Source of the DNA: Streptomyces sp. Ru73
GTDB lineage: Bacteria > Actinomycetota > Actinomycetes > Streptomycetales > Streptomycetaceae
Direction: 5' to 3'
NCBI RefSeq assembly: GCF_002920575.1
Contig: NZ_PQSQ01000061.1
Span: forward strand, 1-49,464
Length of the DNA stretch: 49,464 nucleotides
Shown: positions 17,025 through 25,214 of the stretch, one piece after another
How the letters are laid out: every line of letters starts with the position of its first letter
Numbering within the stretch: position 1 is the first letter of the stretch
Notes under the pieces: generated by a model
Told to the model about the DNA's origin: nothing
Databases searched by the model: none
Seen by the model: the letters and a program-made list of their open reading frames with translations, nothing else
Position numbers and translations under genes: made by a program

Positions 17025-18386
17025 ATGACGGCGGCACGCAGGGGCAAGCGGTGGATCGAGGAGTGGGACCCCGAGGACGAGGCGTTCTGGGCGGGCGGAG
17101 GTGAGCGCATCGCGCGCCGCAACCTGTGGTTCTCCGTCCTGTCCGAGCACATCGGCTTCTCCGTGTGGAGCCTGTGGTCGGTGATGGTGCTCTTCATGGG
17201 GCCCGAGTACGGCGTGGACCCGGCCGGGAAGTTCTTCCTGGTGGCGATGCCGACGCTGGTCGGCGGCGTGCTCCGGGTGCCGTACACCTTCGCGGTGGCG
17301 CGCTTCGGGGGGCGCAACTGGACGGTGCTGAGCGCCGCCATGCTGCTCGTGCCCACCGTCCTCGCGGCGTTCGTGATGGCGCCCGGCACCTCGTACAGCA
17401 CGTTCCTGGTGGTCGCGGCGCTCACCGGCGTGGGCGGCGGCAACTTCGCGTCCTCCATGACCAACATCAACTCCTTCTACCCGCTGCGCAAGAAGGGCTG
17501 GGCGCTGGGCCTGAACGCGGGTGGCGGCAACATCGGCGTGCCCGTCATCCAGCTGCTCGGCCTGCTGGTCATCGGTACGGCGGGCGCCGCGCACCCGCGC
17601 ATCGTCCTGGGGATCTACCTCCCGCTCATCGTGATCGCCGCGGTCTGCGCCGCGCTGTTCATGGACAACCTGGCGCCGGTCACCAACGACACCGGCGCGG
17701 CCAAGGAGGCGGCGCGCGACCCGCACACCTGGATCATGTCGCTGCTCTACATCGGCACCTTCGGGTCGTTCATCGGCTACAGCTTCGCCTTCGGGCTCGT
17801 CCTGCAGAACCAGTTCGCGCAGACCCCGCTGCAGGCCGCCTCCCTGACCTTCATCGGACCGCTGCTCGGCTCGCTGATCCGGCCGGTCGGCGGAAAGCTC
17901 GCCGACCGCTTCGGGGGCGCGCGCATCACGCTGGGGAACTTCGCCGCGATGGGCGCGGCGACGGCCGTCGTGATCACCGCCTCGGTACAGAAGTCGCTGC
18001 CGGTCTTCCTCGTCGGCTTCATCGCGCTCTTCGTGCTGACCGGCCTCGGCAACGGCTCCACGTACAAGATGATCCCCGCGATCTTCCAGGCCAAGGCGGT
18101 CTCGCGCGGCCTCCCGGGCGAGGCGGCAGCGGCGTACGGACGACGCCTCTCCGGCGCGGCCATGGGGCTGATCGGCGCGGTCGGCGCGGTCGGCGGGCTG
18201 GGCATCAACCTCGCCTTCCGGCAGGCGTTCATGACCGGCGGCTCCGGCACCCCCGCCTTCGTGTCCTTCCTCGCCTTCTACGCGCTCTGCGCCGCCGTGA
18301 CCTGGGCCGTATACCTCCGGCGCCCGGCCCCGGAGGCGCAGCCGCGTACGGACGAGGCGCCGCGCCCGGCGTACGCGGAGGTGTGA
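17025..18386 (+). CDS. narK: NarK-type nitrate/nitrite transporter
   Basis: 453-residue MFS protein of the nitrate/nitrite porter family with about 12 membrane segments. The two nitrate signature segments are present: GGGNFASSMTNINSFYP in the first half and GLGNGSTYKMIP in the second. GGGAGG lies 6 nt before the ATG. The next gene is the nitrate/nitrite regulator nnaR, supporting a role in nitrogen assimilation. The direction (nitrate uptake, nitrite export or exchange) cannot be told. A degenerate GlnR-like site at 16948-16985 lies upstream but is not convincing. Confidence 0.9.
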   Translation: MTAARRGKRWIEEWDPEDEAFWAGGGERIARRNLWFSVLSEHIGFSVWSLWSVMVLFMGPEYGVDPAGKFFLVAMPTLVGGVLRVPYTFAVARFGGRNWTVLSAAMLLVPTVLAAFVMAPGTSYSTFLVVAALTGVGGGNFASSMTNINSFYPLRKKGWALGLNAGGGNIGVPVIQLLGLLVIGTAGAAHPRIVLGIYLPLIVIAAVCAALFMDNLAPVTNDTGAAKEAARDPHTWIMSLLYIGTFGSFIGYSFAFGLVLQNQFAQTPLQAASLTFIGPLLGSLIRPVGGKLADRFGGARITLGNFAAMGAATAVVITASVQKSLPVFLVGFIALFVLTGLGNGSTYKMIPAIFQAKAVSRGLPGEAAAAYGRRLSGAAMGLIGAVGAVGGLGINLAFRQAFMTGGSGTPAFVSFLAFYALCAAVTWAVYLRRPAPEAQPRTDEAPRPAYAEV

Positions 18387-18438
18387 CCGGCCGCACCCGG
18401 AGGGCGGCCCCGGCGGGAACGTCCGGGGCCGCCCGGGC

Positions 18439-18476
18439 GTAACACTGGAGAAATGACGGTGAACCCGGGCCGTCAC
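18439..18476 (+). promoter_or_regulatory. GlnR box upstream of nnaR
   Basis: GTAAC (18439), GAAAT (18450), GAACC (18461) and GTCAC (18472) are spaced exactly by 6 nt, reproducing the actinobacterial GlnR layout of alternating GTnAC and GAAAC half-sites with an 11-bp period. It lies 124 bp before the nnaR start, in the 214-bp gap after narK. nnaR is a known GlnR target in S. coelicolor, which agrees. Confidence 0.7.
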
Positions 18477-18600
18477 GGACCCTTGGCAGCATCAGGGGAC
18501 CAACAGGTCCGCCGGACCGGCCCGGGACGGACGCCCGGGGGACGGCAGGACCCGGCCGCCGTTGAGCCGGCGCACACCACTGCGGAGCGGACGAGAGCCC

Positions 18601-19782
18601 ATGCACGAGGGACAGCGAAACGAACAGGACGACAGCGGACCCGGGCAGCGGGGCGGCGGGCAGCCGCTGGCCGGATTCACCGTCGGGGTGACCGCGGCGC
18701 GCCGCGCCGCCGAGCTGGGCACGCTGCTGGAGCGCCGCGGCGCCGAGGTCGTGCACGCGCCCGCGCTGCGCATCGTGCCGCTGACCGACGACGCCGAGCT
18801 GCTGGCCGCCACCAAGCAGCTCATCGACGACGCGCCGGACATCGTCGTGGCCACCACGGCGATCGGCTTCCGCGGCTGGGTGGAGGCCGCCGAGGGCTGG
18901 GGCCTGGGCACGCCGCTGCTGGCCCGGCTGGGCGGCGTACGGCTGCTCGCGCGCGGCCCGAAGGTGCGCGGCGCGATCCGTGCCGCGGGGCTCACCGAGG
19001 AGTGGTCGCCCGCCTCGGAGTCCATGGCCGAGGTGCTGGACCGGCTGCTGGAGGAGGGCGTGGCCGGCCGGCGGATCGCGGTTCAGCTGCACGGCGAGCC
19101 GCTGCCCGGCTTCGTGGAGTCGCTGCGCGCGGCGGGCGCCGAGGTGGTCGGCGTGCCGGTCTACCGCTGGATGCCGCCCGAGGACATCGGCCCGGTCGAC
19201 CGGCTGCTGGACGGCGTGCTGGCGCGCACCGTGGACGCGGTGACCTTCACCAGCGCCCCGGCCGCCGCCTCGCTGCTGCGCCGCGCCGAGGAGCGGGGCG
19301 TCCAGGAGGAGGTGCTCGACGCGCTGCGGCACGACGTACTGCCCGCGTGCGTCGGACCGGTCACCGCGCTGCCCCTGGAGAACCACGACGTACCGACCGT
19401 CCAGCCGGAGCGCTTCCGGCTCGGCCCGCTCGTCCAGCTGCTCTGCCACGAACTGCCGGGCCGCACCCGCGCGTTGCCGGTGGCGGGCCGGCGCCTGGAG
19501 ATCCGCGGGCACGCCGTCCTCCTCGACGGCGAGCTGCGCCCCGTGCCGCCCGCCGGGATGTCGCTGCTGCGCGCGCTGGCCCGGCGGCCCGGCTGGGTCG
19601 TCTCCCGCGGCGACCTGCTGCGCGCGCTGCCGGGCGCGGGCCGCGACGAGCACGCGGTGGAGACCGCGATGGCCCGGCTGCGGGTGGCGCTGGGCGCCCC
19701 GAAGCTGATCCAGACGGTCGTCAAGCGCGGCTACCGGCTGTCCCTGGACCCGCACGCGGAGACCAAGTACGCGGACTCCTGA
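18601..19782 (+). CDS. nnaR: NnaR: uroporphyrinogen-III synthase-like domain fused to winged helix
   Basis: 393 residues. The N-terminal two thirds (about 25-270) is a HEM4-type uroporphyrinogen-III synthase fold. The C-terminus (about 300-385; GWVVSRGDLLRALPGAG and VETAMARLRVALG, then VKRGYRL) is an OmpR-type winged helix. This is the architecture of NnaR, which works with GlnR on nitrate/nitrite assimilation genes. Enzymatic activity is doubtful. I chose the ATG at 18601 because a GA-rich ribosome binding site precedes it, rather than a TTG at 18562. Downstream of narK and a GlnR box. Confidence 0.88.
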   Translation: MHEGQRNEQDDSGPGQRGGGQPLAGFTVGVTAARRAAELGTLLERRGAEVVHAPALRIVPLTDDAELLAATKQLIDDAPDIVVATTAIGFRGWVEAAEGWGLGTPLLARLGGVRLLARGPKVRGAIRAAGLTEEWSPASESMAEVLDRLLEEGVAGRRIAVQLHGEPLPGFVESLRAAGAEVVGVPVYRWMPPEDIGPVDRLLDGVLARTVDAVTFTSAPAAASLLRRAEERGVQEEVLDALRHDVLPACVGPVTALPLENHDVPTVQPERFRLGPLVQLLCHELPGRTRALPVAGRRLEIRGHAVLLDGELRPVPPAGMSLLRALARRPGWVVSRGDLLRALPGAGRDEHAVETAMARLRVALGAPKLIQTVVKRGYRLSLDPHAETKYADS

Positions 19783-19905
19783 GGGGGTTGGGCCGCGCTA
19801 CCGGCGCGTCCGGCCGCCACGGGAGGCACGGTGCCGAGGGTTCCGGCCGGGCGCCGGGCCGGGCACTCTGGGAGGAGACGTTGTCCCCGAAGGAGTGACA
19901 GGCAC

Positions 19906-20499
19906 ATGGCGGCCCCTTACGACCTGCGGTTCGACTGCGGGCGGATCTGCCTTGACCTGGTGGCCACGACCGGCGAGCCGCCGGCCGAACGGCTCCTCGG
20001 CCCCGACCACTTGCGGGCCTGGCTCATCGGCGCGGGCGTCGTGCCGCGCAGCGCCCCGCTGGACGCCGTCGACGGCAGCTGGGTCGCGCGCTTCCGGGCA
20101 CTGCGCGAACTGCTGCGCCGCATCGTCCACGACGAGATCCGCGGCCGGGCCGCCGACCGCGACCTGGCACTGCTCAACGCCACCGCCGAGGCCCCGCCGC
20201 CGCCCGAGCGCGCCGTACGGGGCGTGGACGGCGTACTGGAACGGCGCGCCGCACGCGCGCCGGACTGCGCCGGGCTGATGGCGGCGGTCGCCCGGGACGC
20301 GGTCGGCATGCTGACCGACGCGGTGGCCCGCGGCCAGCTGCGCCAGTGCGAGGGCGAGACGTGCTCGCGGATCTACCTGGACACCTCGCGCGGCCGCCGG
20401 CGGCGCTGGTGCTCCAGCGAGGTGTGCGGCAACCGCGAGCGGGTCGCCCGGCACCGCCGCCGCGCCACCCTCGGCCCCGCCTCGCGCGTCACCGGCTGA
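19906..20499 (+). CDS. ABATE/CGNR zinc-finger protein, possible stress regulator
   Basis: 197 residues. The N-terminal ABATE domain (about 5-140, beginning FDCGRICLDLVAT) is followed by a CGNR zinc finger with cysteines in LRQCEGETC and RRWCSSEVCGNRERVARHR, near the C-terminus. Proteins of this type are usually annotated as stress-induced transcription factors. AAGGAG lies 10 nt before the ATG. It follows nnaR by 123 nt and is followed by 176 nt carrying short repeats of a CCTCCCGC(GGC)ACCGG unit (20501-20590) with no gene. Confidence 0.85.
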   Translation: MAAPYDLRFDCGRICLDLVATTGEPPAERLLGPDHLRAWLIGAGVVPRSAPLDAVDGSWVARFRALRELLRRIVHDEIRGRAADRDLALLNATAEAPPPPERAVRGVDGVLERRAARAPDCAGLMAAVARDAVGMLTDAVARGQLRQCEGETCSRIYLDTSRGRRRRWCSSEVCGNRERVARHRRRATLGPASRVTG

Positions 20500-20630
20500 A
20501 CGCCTCCCGCGGCACCGGCTGCGCGCCTCGGCCGTCACCGGGCGACCGCCTCCCGCACCGGCGTCCGGACACCTCCCGCGGCACCGGATGAACGCACGGG
20601 CGCGCGCTTGCGTACTCCCCGTCGGGCTCC

Positions 20631-20643
20631 GGAGACCGTCTCC
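20631..20643. promoter_or_regulatory. Perfect palindrome upstream of sigU
   Basis: GGAGAC-C-GTCTCC, extendable by one C-G pair to 15 bp, lies 32 bp before the sigU GTG and just upstream of a -10-like TACTGT (20660-20665). It could be an operator; no regulator is suggested by sequence. Confidence 0.35.
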
Positions 20644-20675
20644 GACGGAGTCCTGTCCGTACTGTCGACCGGGGA

Positions 20676-21221
20676 GTGGCGTTGCGCGAGGATGCCGTCG
20701 TGGCCGACCGGACGACGTCCGACGAAGAACTGATGCGGGCCCTGTACGAGGAGCACGCGGGACCGCTCCTCGCGTTCGTCCTGCGGCTGGTGGCCGGCGA
20801 CCGCCACCGCGCCGAGGACGTGGTCCAGGAGACCCTGCTGCGCGCCTGGCGCAACGCCGACCAGCTGCAGCGCGCGACCGGGTCCGTGCGCCCCTGGCTG
20901 GTGACCGTGGCCCGCCGGATCGTCATCGACGGGCACCGCAGCCGCCGGGCCCGCCCCCAGGAGGTGGACGCAGCGCCCCTGGAGACGCTGCCCGCCGCCG
21001 ACGAGATCGACCGCGCGCTGCGCCTGATGACCATCTCCGAGGCGCTCGCCGACCTGAGCCCGGCCCACCGGGAGGCCCTGATCGAGACGTACTTCAAGGG
21101 ACGTACCGTCAACGAGGCGGCGGAGGTGCTGCGGGTGCCGCCGGGGACCGTGCGGTCCCGGGTCTTCTACGCCCTGCGCTCCCTGAAGCTCTCGCTGGAA
21201 GAACGAGGAGTGACGGCGTGA
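20676..21221 (+). CDS. sigU: ECF RNA polymerase sigma factor SigU
   Basis: Group 4 sigma factor, 181 residues from GTG 20676. Region 2 lies at about 22-90 (LYEEHAGPLLAFVLRLV, AEDVVQETLLRAWRN) and region 4 at about 115-170 (LSPAHREALIETYFKGRTVNEAA, VPPGTVRSRVFYALR). A second GTG at 20700 has a better ribosome binding site (GAGGA, 7 nt away) and would remove 8 residues; I cannot decide between them. The stop overlaps the anti-sigma start by GTGA, so the pair is translationally coupled. Gene identity rests on similarity to streptomycete SigU and gene order (inferred). Confidence 0.9.
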   Translation: MALREDAVVADRTTSDEELMRALYEEHAGPLLAFVLRLVAGDRHRAEDVVQETLLRAWRNADQLQRATGSVRPWLVTVARRIVIDGHRSRRARPQEVDAAPLETLPAADEIDRALRLMTISEALADLSPAHREALIETYFKGRTVNEAAEVLRVPPGTVRSRVFYALRSLKLSLEERGVTA

Positions 21222-21979
21222 ACCGGCCCCACCCGCCCGCCGAGCCGGCGGACCACACCGACGTCGGCGCCTACGCGCTCGGCGTGCTGGACGCCGGCCA
21301 CGCCGCCCGCTTCGAGGAACACCTGGCCGGCTGCGACCGCTGCGCCGCCGAGCTGGAGCGCCTGCTCGGCCTGCCGCCGCTGCTGGCCGAGCTCGCCGAC
21401 GACGGCACCGGCGCCCCGCCGTCCGAGTCCACGCTCGTCCCGCGGCCCTCCCGGCGCGTACTGGGCGGCCTGCTGGCCGAGGTCGCGGCCGTACGGCGGC
21501 GCGGGCGCCGGCGGCGGCTCGCCCTCGTCGCGGCCGCCGTCGCACTGATCGCCGGCGGGCCGCTCGCCACCCTGGCCGTCACCGGGGAGGACGCCCGGCC
21601 GCCGCGGCAGACCGCGAGCCCGGCCGAGCAGATGTACGACAGCGGCCGGGACAAGCACACCGCGGTCGATCCGGTCACGAACGTCAGCGCGGGGGTGGCC
21701 ATGGCCGACCGCCCCTGGGGGACCGCCGTCGCGCTCCGCCTCGGCAACGTCAAGGGCCCGCTGACCTGCTCCCTCATCGCGGTCGGCAAGGACGGCGAGA
21801 AGCAGACCGTCACCACCTGGGCCGTGCCGTACGGCGGGTACGGGCTCAAGGGCGGCACGACCAAGTGGAGCCGCCGGCCGCTCTACACGAACGGCGGCGC
21901 CGCCATGAGCCGCGCGGAGATCGACCGCTTCGAAATCCGTACCCAGGACGGCGAGCGGCTGGCCGCCGTCGACGTGTGA
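21218..21979 (+). CDS. rsuA: Zinc-binding membrane anti-sigma factor (RsuA type)
   Basis: 253 residues. The N-terminal anti-sigma domain has H35-x3-C39-x2-C42, the zinc anti-sigma (ZAS) signature, and GAYALGVLD before it. One membrane segment lies at about 101-121 after a run of arginines (positive-inside), so the C-terminal half (about 130-253) is outside and probably the sensor. The GTG start sits within the GTGA overlap with sigU. Expected to hold SigU at the membrane until a signal releases it. The signal is unknown. Confidence 0.9.
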   Translation: MNRPHPPAEPADHTDVGAYALGVLDAGHAARFEEHLAGCDRCAAELERLLGLPPLLAELADDGTGAPPSESTLVPRPSRRVLGGLLAEVAAVRRRGRRRRLALVAAAVALIAGGPLATLAVTGEDARPPRQTASPAEQMYDSGRDKHTAVDPVTNVSAGVAMADRPWGTAVALRLGNVKGPLTCSLIAVGKDGEKQTVTTWAVPYGGYGLKGGTTKWSRRPLYTNGGAAMSRAEIDRFEIRTQDGERLAAVDV

Positions 21980-22068
21980 CCGGACACCGGGCCCGGTGCA
22001 CAGGTGCGCCCGCGACCTGCTTCGCGTACGGTTGACGGCTGCCCTACGCACAGCAGAAGGGGGCTTGG

Positions 22069-24495
22069 GTGGCCGCGCAGAACGCCACGCACGCGCCGGA
22101 GAACTCCACGCACGCGCCGGATTCCGTACCCGACAGCGACTCGGTCCGCGAGCGCGAGATCACGGGTGAGCAGCAGCACCTGGACCGGGTGTACCGGCGC
22201 CTGGAGGAGAAGATCCACGAGGCGCAGTTCCTGATGGACGACGCCGCCAAGCGCGGCCAGGTCGGCACGCCCGGCGCCCTCGCCGAGCGCGACGCGCAGG
22301 TCTTCCAGGCCGGCGTCCATCTGCACCGCCTCAACTCCGAGTACGAGGACTTCCTCTTCGGCCGCATCGACCTGCTCCTGGGCAAGGACGGCAAGCGGGG
22401 CCCGGACGGCGCGTACACCTCCGTGGAGCCCGCCGACGGCGCCGTCACCGAGGACAACCGCGCGGAGATCGCCGAGACGCTGCACATCGGGCGGCTGGGC
22501 GTCCTGGACGCCGACTACAGCCCGCTGGTCATCGACTGGCGCGCCCCGGCCGCAGCGCCCTTCTACCGCGCCACGCCGGTCGCCCCGGGCCGCGTCGTGC
22601 GCCGCCGCGTCATCCGCTCCAAGGGCCGCAAGGTCCTCGGCGTCGAGGACGACCTGATGCGTCCCGAGGTCACCGCGACGCTGAACGGCGAGGAGCTGCC
22701 GGCGGTCGGCGACGGCGCGCTGATGGCGGCCCTCGGCCGGGCCCGCAGCCACTCCATGCGCGACATCGTCGCCTCCATCCAGGCCGAGCAGGACATGGTG
22801 ATCCGGGCGCCCGCCGCCTCCGTCACCGAGGTCGAGGGCGGCCCCGGCACGGGCAAGACCGCGGTCGCCCTGCACCGCGCCGCCTACCTGCTCTACCAGG
22901 ACCGGCGCCGCTACGCCGGCGGCATCCTCATCGTCTCGCCCACCCCGCTGCTGGTCGCGTACACCGAGGGCGTGCTGCCCTCGCTCGGCGAGGAGGGCCA
23001 GGTCGCCATCCGGGCGCTCGGCTCGCTGGTGGAGGGCGCGGAGGCCACCTCGTACGACCCGCCGGACGTGGCCCGCGTCAAGGGCTCGTCCCGCATGGTG
23101 AAGGTGCTCCGCAAGGCCGCGCGCGGCGCCCTGGAGCTGGCCGCCGACGCCGGTCCGACGGCCGAGCCGGAAGGCCAGCTGTCCTTCGGCGACCCGGACG
23201 AGGACGAGGCGGCCCCGGCCGTGCGCACCGACCGGCTCCGGGTGGTCGCCTTCGGATCCCGCCTCGAACTGGACGCGGCCGAACTGCGCCGCATCCGCAC
23301 GGCGGCGCTCGGCGGCACCGCGCCGGTCAACCTGCTGCGCCCGCGCGCCCGCCGGCTGATCCTGGACGCGCTGTGGGCCAAGACCGGCGGGGACCGCCGC
23401 TACAGCGATCCGGAGCTGGCCGCCGAGGCGCGGTCCGGGTTCGACGAGGACATCACCACCGAGCAGGAGTTCACCGACTTCCTGGACGCCTGGTGGCCGG
23501 AGCTGACCCCGCGCCGGGTGCTGGCAGCGATGACCGACGAGAAGCTGCTGGGCCGCTGGTCGCGCCGGGTGCTCCAGCACCGCGAGGCACGGCTGCTGGC
23601 CCGCTCGCTGGGCGGCCGCCTGGACGCACGGGGCGAGGGCCCGCTGTCCGTCCACGACGTCGCGCTCCTGGACGAACTGCAGCTGATCCTCGGTGCCCCG
23701 GCACGCCCCGCCCGGCCGCGCGAGGCCGACCCGCTGGACCAGCTCACCGGGCTGGAGGAGCTGACCACGTTCGCCGACCGCAGCTCCCCGGCGCGTACCC
23801 GCCGGGACCGGCTCGCGGAGGAGCGCACGGACTACGCGCACGTCATCGTCGACGAGGCGCAGGACCTCACGCCCATGCAGTGGCGGATGGTCGGCCGCCG
23901 CGGCCGGCACGCGACGTGGACCGTGGTGGGCGACCCGGCGCAGTCCTCCTGGTCGGACCCGGACGAGGCCGGCGAGGCGCGCGACGAGGCGCTGGGCACC
24001 CGACCGCGCCGCCGCTTCACCCTCACCGTGAACTACCGCAACCCCGCCGAGGTCGCCGAACTGGCGGCGCGGGTACTGGCGCTGGCCATGCCCGGCATGG
24101 TCGCGCCGGAGGCGGTGCGCTCGACCGGGCTGCGGCCGCGGTTCGCCGTCGCCGGGGACCGGCTGGGCGATTCCGTACGGGAGGAGGCGCGCCGGCTGCT
24201 GGCCGAGGTGGACGGCACGGTCGGCGTGGTCGTGGCCATGGAACGCCGGGAGGAGGCCCGCGGCTGGCTCGCAGGGCTGGGCGACCGGGTGGTCGCGCTG
24301 GGCTCGCTGGAGGCCAAGGGGCTGGAGTACGACGCGACGCTGGTGGTCTCGCCCGCCGAGATCGCGGACGAGTCGCCGGCCGGGCTGCGGGTGCTGTACG
24401 TGGCGCTGACCCGGGCCACTCAGCGGCTGACGGTGGTCTCCGGGGACCGTGACGAGCCGGACGCGGACGGGGTGCCGGACCTGCTGCGGGACTGA
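22069..24495 (+). CDS. helD: HelD-type RNA polymerase-associated helicase-like ATPase
   Basis: 808 residues of the UvrD/Rep-like superfamily 1 fold with the N-terminal extension of HelD proteins (about 30-150; coiled HLDRVYRRLEEKIHEAQFLMDD, then VIDWRAPAAAPFYRA). Walker A GGPGTGKT is at 257-264, DEAQ at 595-598, then VVGDPAQSSW and the late motifs GLEYDATLVV and YVALTRATQRL. HelD clears and recycles stalled RNA polymerase; some homologues (HelR) give rifamycin tolerance. I see no full inverted-repeat rifamycin-associated element upstream. AGAAGGGGG lies 5 nt before the GTG. Confidence 0.92.
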   Translation: MAAQNATHAPENSTHAPDSVPDSDSVREREITGEQQHLDRVYRRLEEKIHEAQFLMDDAAKRGQVGTPGALAERDAQVFQAGVHLHRLNSEYEDFLFGRIDLLLGKDGKRGPDGAYTSVEPADGAVTEDNRAEIAETLHIGRLGVLDADYSPLVIDWRAPAAAPFYRATPVAPGRVVRRRVIRSKGRKVLGVEDDLMRPEVTATLNGEELPAVGDGALMAALGRARSHSMRDIVASIQAEQDMVIRAPAASVTEVEGGPGTGKTAVALHRAAYLLYQDRRRYAGGILIVSPTPLLVAYTEGVLPSLGEEGQVAIRALGSLVEGAEATSYDPPDVARVKGSSRMVKVLRKAARGALELAADAGPTAEPEGQLSFGDPDEDEAAPAVRTDRLRVVAFGSRLELDAAELRRIRTAALGGTAPVNLLRPRARRLILDALWAKTGGDRRYSDPELAAEARSGFDEDITTEQEFTDFLDAWWPELTPRRVLAAMTDEKLLGRWSRRVLQHREARLLARSLGGRLDARGEGPLSVHDVALLDELQLILGAPARPARPREADPLDQLTGLEELTTFADRSSPARTRRDRLAEERTDYAHVIVDEAQDLTPMQWRMVGRRGRHATWTVVGDPAQSSWSDPDEAGEARDEALGTRPRRRFTLTVNYRNPAEVAELAARVLALAMPGMVAPEAVRSTGLRPRFAVAGDRLGDSVREEARRLLAEVDGTVGVVVAMERREEARGWLAGLGDRVVALGSLEAKGLEYDATLVVSPAEIADESPAGLRVLYVALTRATQRLTVVSGDRDEPDADGVPDLLRD

Positions 24496-24564
24496 GGGCC
24501 CGGGGCCGCGTTCCCGCGCTCCGCGCTACCGGATCCGCTTGCGGAGATCGGTGGTTCGGGGGAA

Positions 24565-24592
24565 TTGCCCGTGGCGGCCGCAGTGTTAGCCT
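24565..24592 (+). promoter_or_regulatory. Promoter-like sequence for the structured RNA
   Basis: TTGCCC (24565-24570) and TAGCCT (24587-24592) are separated by 16 nt, a fair match to the streptomycete vegetative promoter (TTGACN, 16-18, TAGNNT). The predicted start (about 24598) falls at the base of the RNA's closing stem. Confidence 0.5.
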
Positions 24593-24595
24593 GTA

Positions 24596-24693
24596 GGTGG
24601 CACCGGCCCGATCCAAGCCCCCGGGCCCAACCATAGTCGCTTCGAGCGACCACTTGCCGCGAGGCGAGCATGGCGGGTCGGTGCCACCTCTAC
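24596..24693 (+). ncRNA. Candidate structured non-coding RNA, about 95 nt
   Basis: 24596-24610 pairs with 24674-24688 over 15 bp (one G-U). Inside, CCAT (24631-24634) pairs with ATGG (24670-24673) and encloses two hairpins: GTCGCT/AGCGAC (24636-24650) and CTTGCC/GGCGAG (24653-24668) closed by GCGA, a GNRA tetraloop. A C-rich single strand (24611-24630) lies on the 5' side. A promoter-like sequence directly precedes it. It is between helD and the convergent cold-shock gene. It does not match tmRNA, SRP RNA, RNase P, 6S or 6C RNA as I know them. The strand is inferred from the promoter and the tetraloop. Confidence 0.55.
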
Positions 24694-24704
24694 TTCTCCA
24701 GCGT

Positions 24705-24720
24705 CACGGACAGGTCCGTG
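24705..24720. terminator. Short hairpin between the RNA and the cold-shock gene
   Basis: CACGGA pairs with TCCGTG around a 4-nt loop. It lies between converging transcripts but has only 6 bp and no T tract, so termination is uncertain. Confidence 0.35.
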
Positions 24721-24740
24721 TCACCGGTACGGCCGGAAGG

Positions 24741-24947
24741 TCAGCCGATGACACGGACCTGTTCCGCTTGGGGGCCCTTGCGGCCCTGGGCGATCTCGAA
24801 TTCCACCCGCTGGGTGTCCTCCAGATTCCGGAAGCCGTCGCCGCTGATCGAGCTGTAGTGGACGAAGACGTCGGGTCCGCCGTCCTCCTGTGCGATGAAT
24901 CCGTAGCCCTTCTCGGAGTTGAACCACTTCACGGTGCCCTGAGCCAT
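24741..24947 (-). CDS. Cold-shock domain protein
   Basis: 68 residues, a single OB-fold cold-shock domain. RNP1 (KGYGFI) and RNP2 (VFVHYSSI) are both present; it begins MAQGTVKWFNSEKGYGFI. It binds single-stranded RNA or DNA and is expected to act as an RNA chaperone. AAGGACAGGC precedes the ATG. The gap to malic enzyme (24948-25214) contains its upstream region and no other gene; an ATG-started extension of malic enzyme enters from 25104. Confidence 0.95.
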   Translation of the reverse strand: MAQGTVKWFNSEKGYGFIAQEDGGPDVFVHYSSISGDGFRNLEDTQRVEFEIAQGRKGPQAEQVRVIG

Positions 24948-25214
24948 ATGCCTGTCCTTGCGTGATTTTGGGGTCCTGCGGGCCCGAGCCTAAGGGCGGT
25001 ACGCCAGAATTTCTCCCTATTAAGGCCATTTTTCAAGCGAAGGAGTGGGGGGTTCCGCCGAGCTGACTAGCTCTCGTATGGTGGAAGAGTCTTTCCGAAA
25101 CTTGTGGCTGGTTACCGTGTACCGGCTGGTAGGTGGGACGATCGAACGATGCGCAGGAGGTTAGGACTCCTGGGGCAGCGCATGGGTAACAAGGGAAAGC
25201 AGAGGAAGTCGGCC

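Noticed and set aside
20501..20595. Short repeats as a CRISPR-like or mobile element
   Set aside because: Only three degenerate copies of a CCTCCCGC-type word without regular spacing.
21980..22068. Rifamycin-associated element upstream of helD
   Set aside because: A GGGGCTTG half-site is present at 22059 but its inverted partner is absent.
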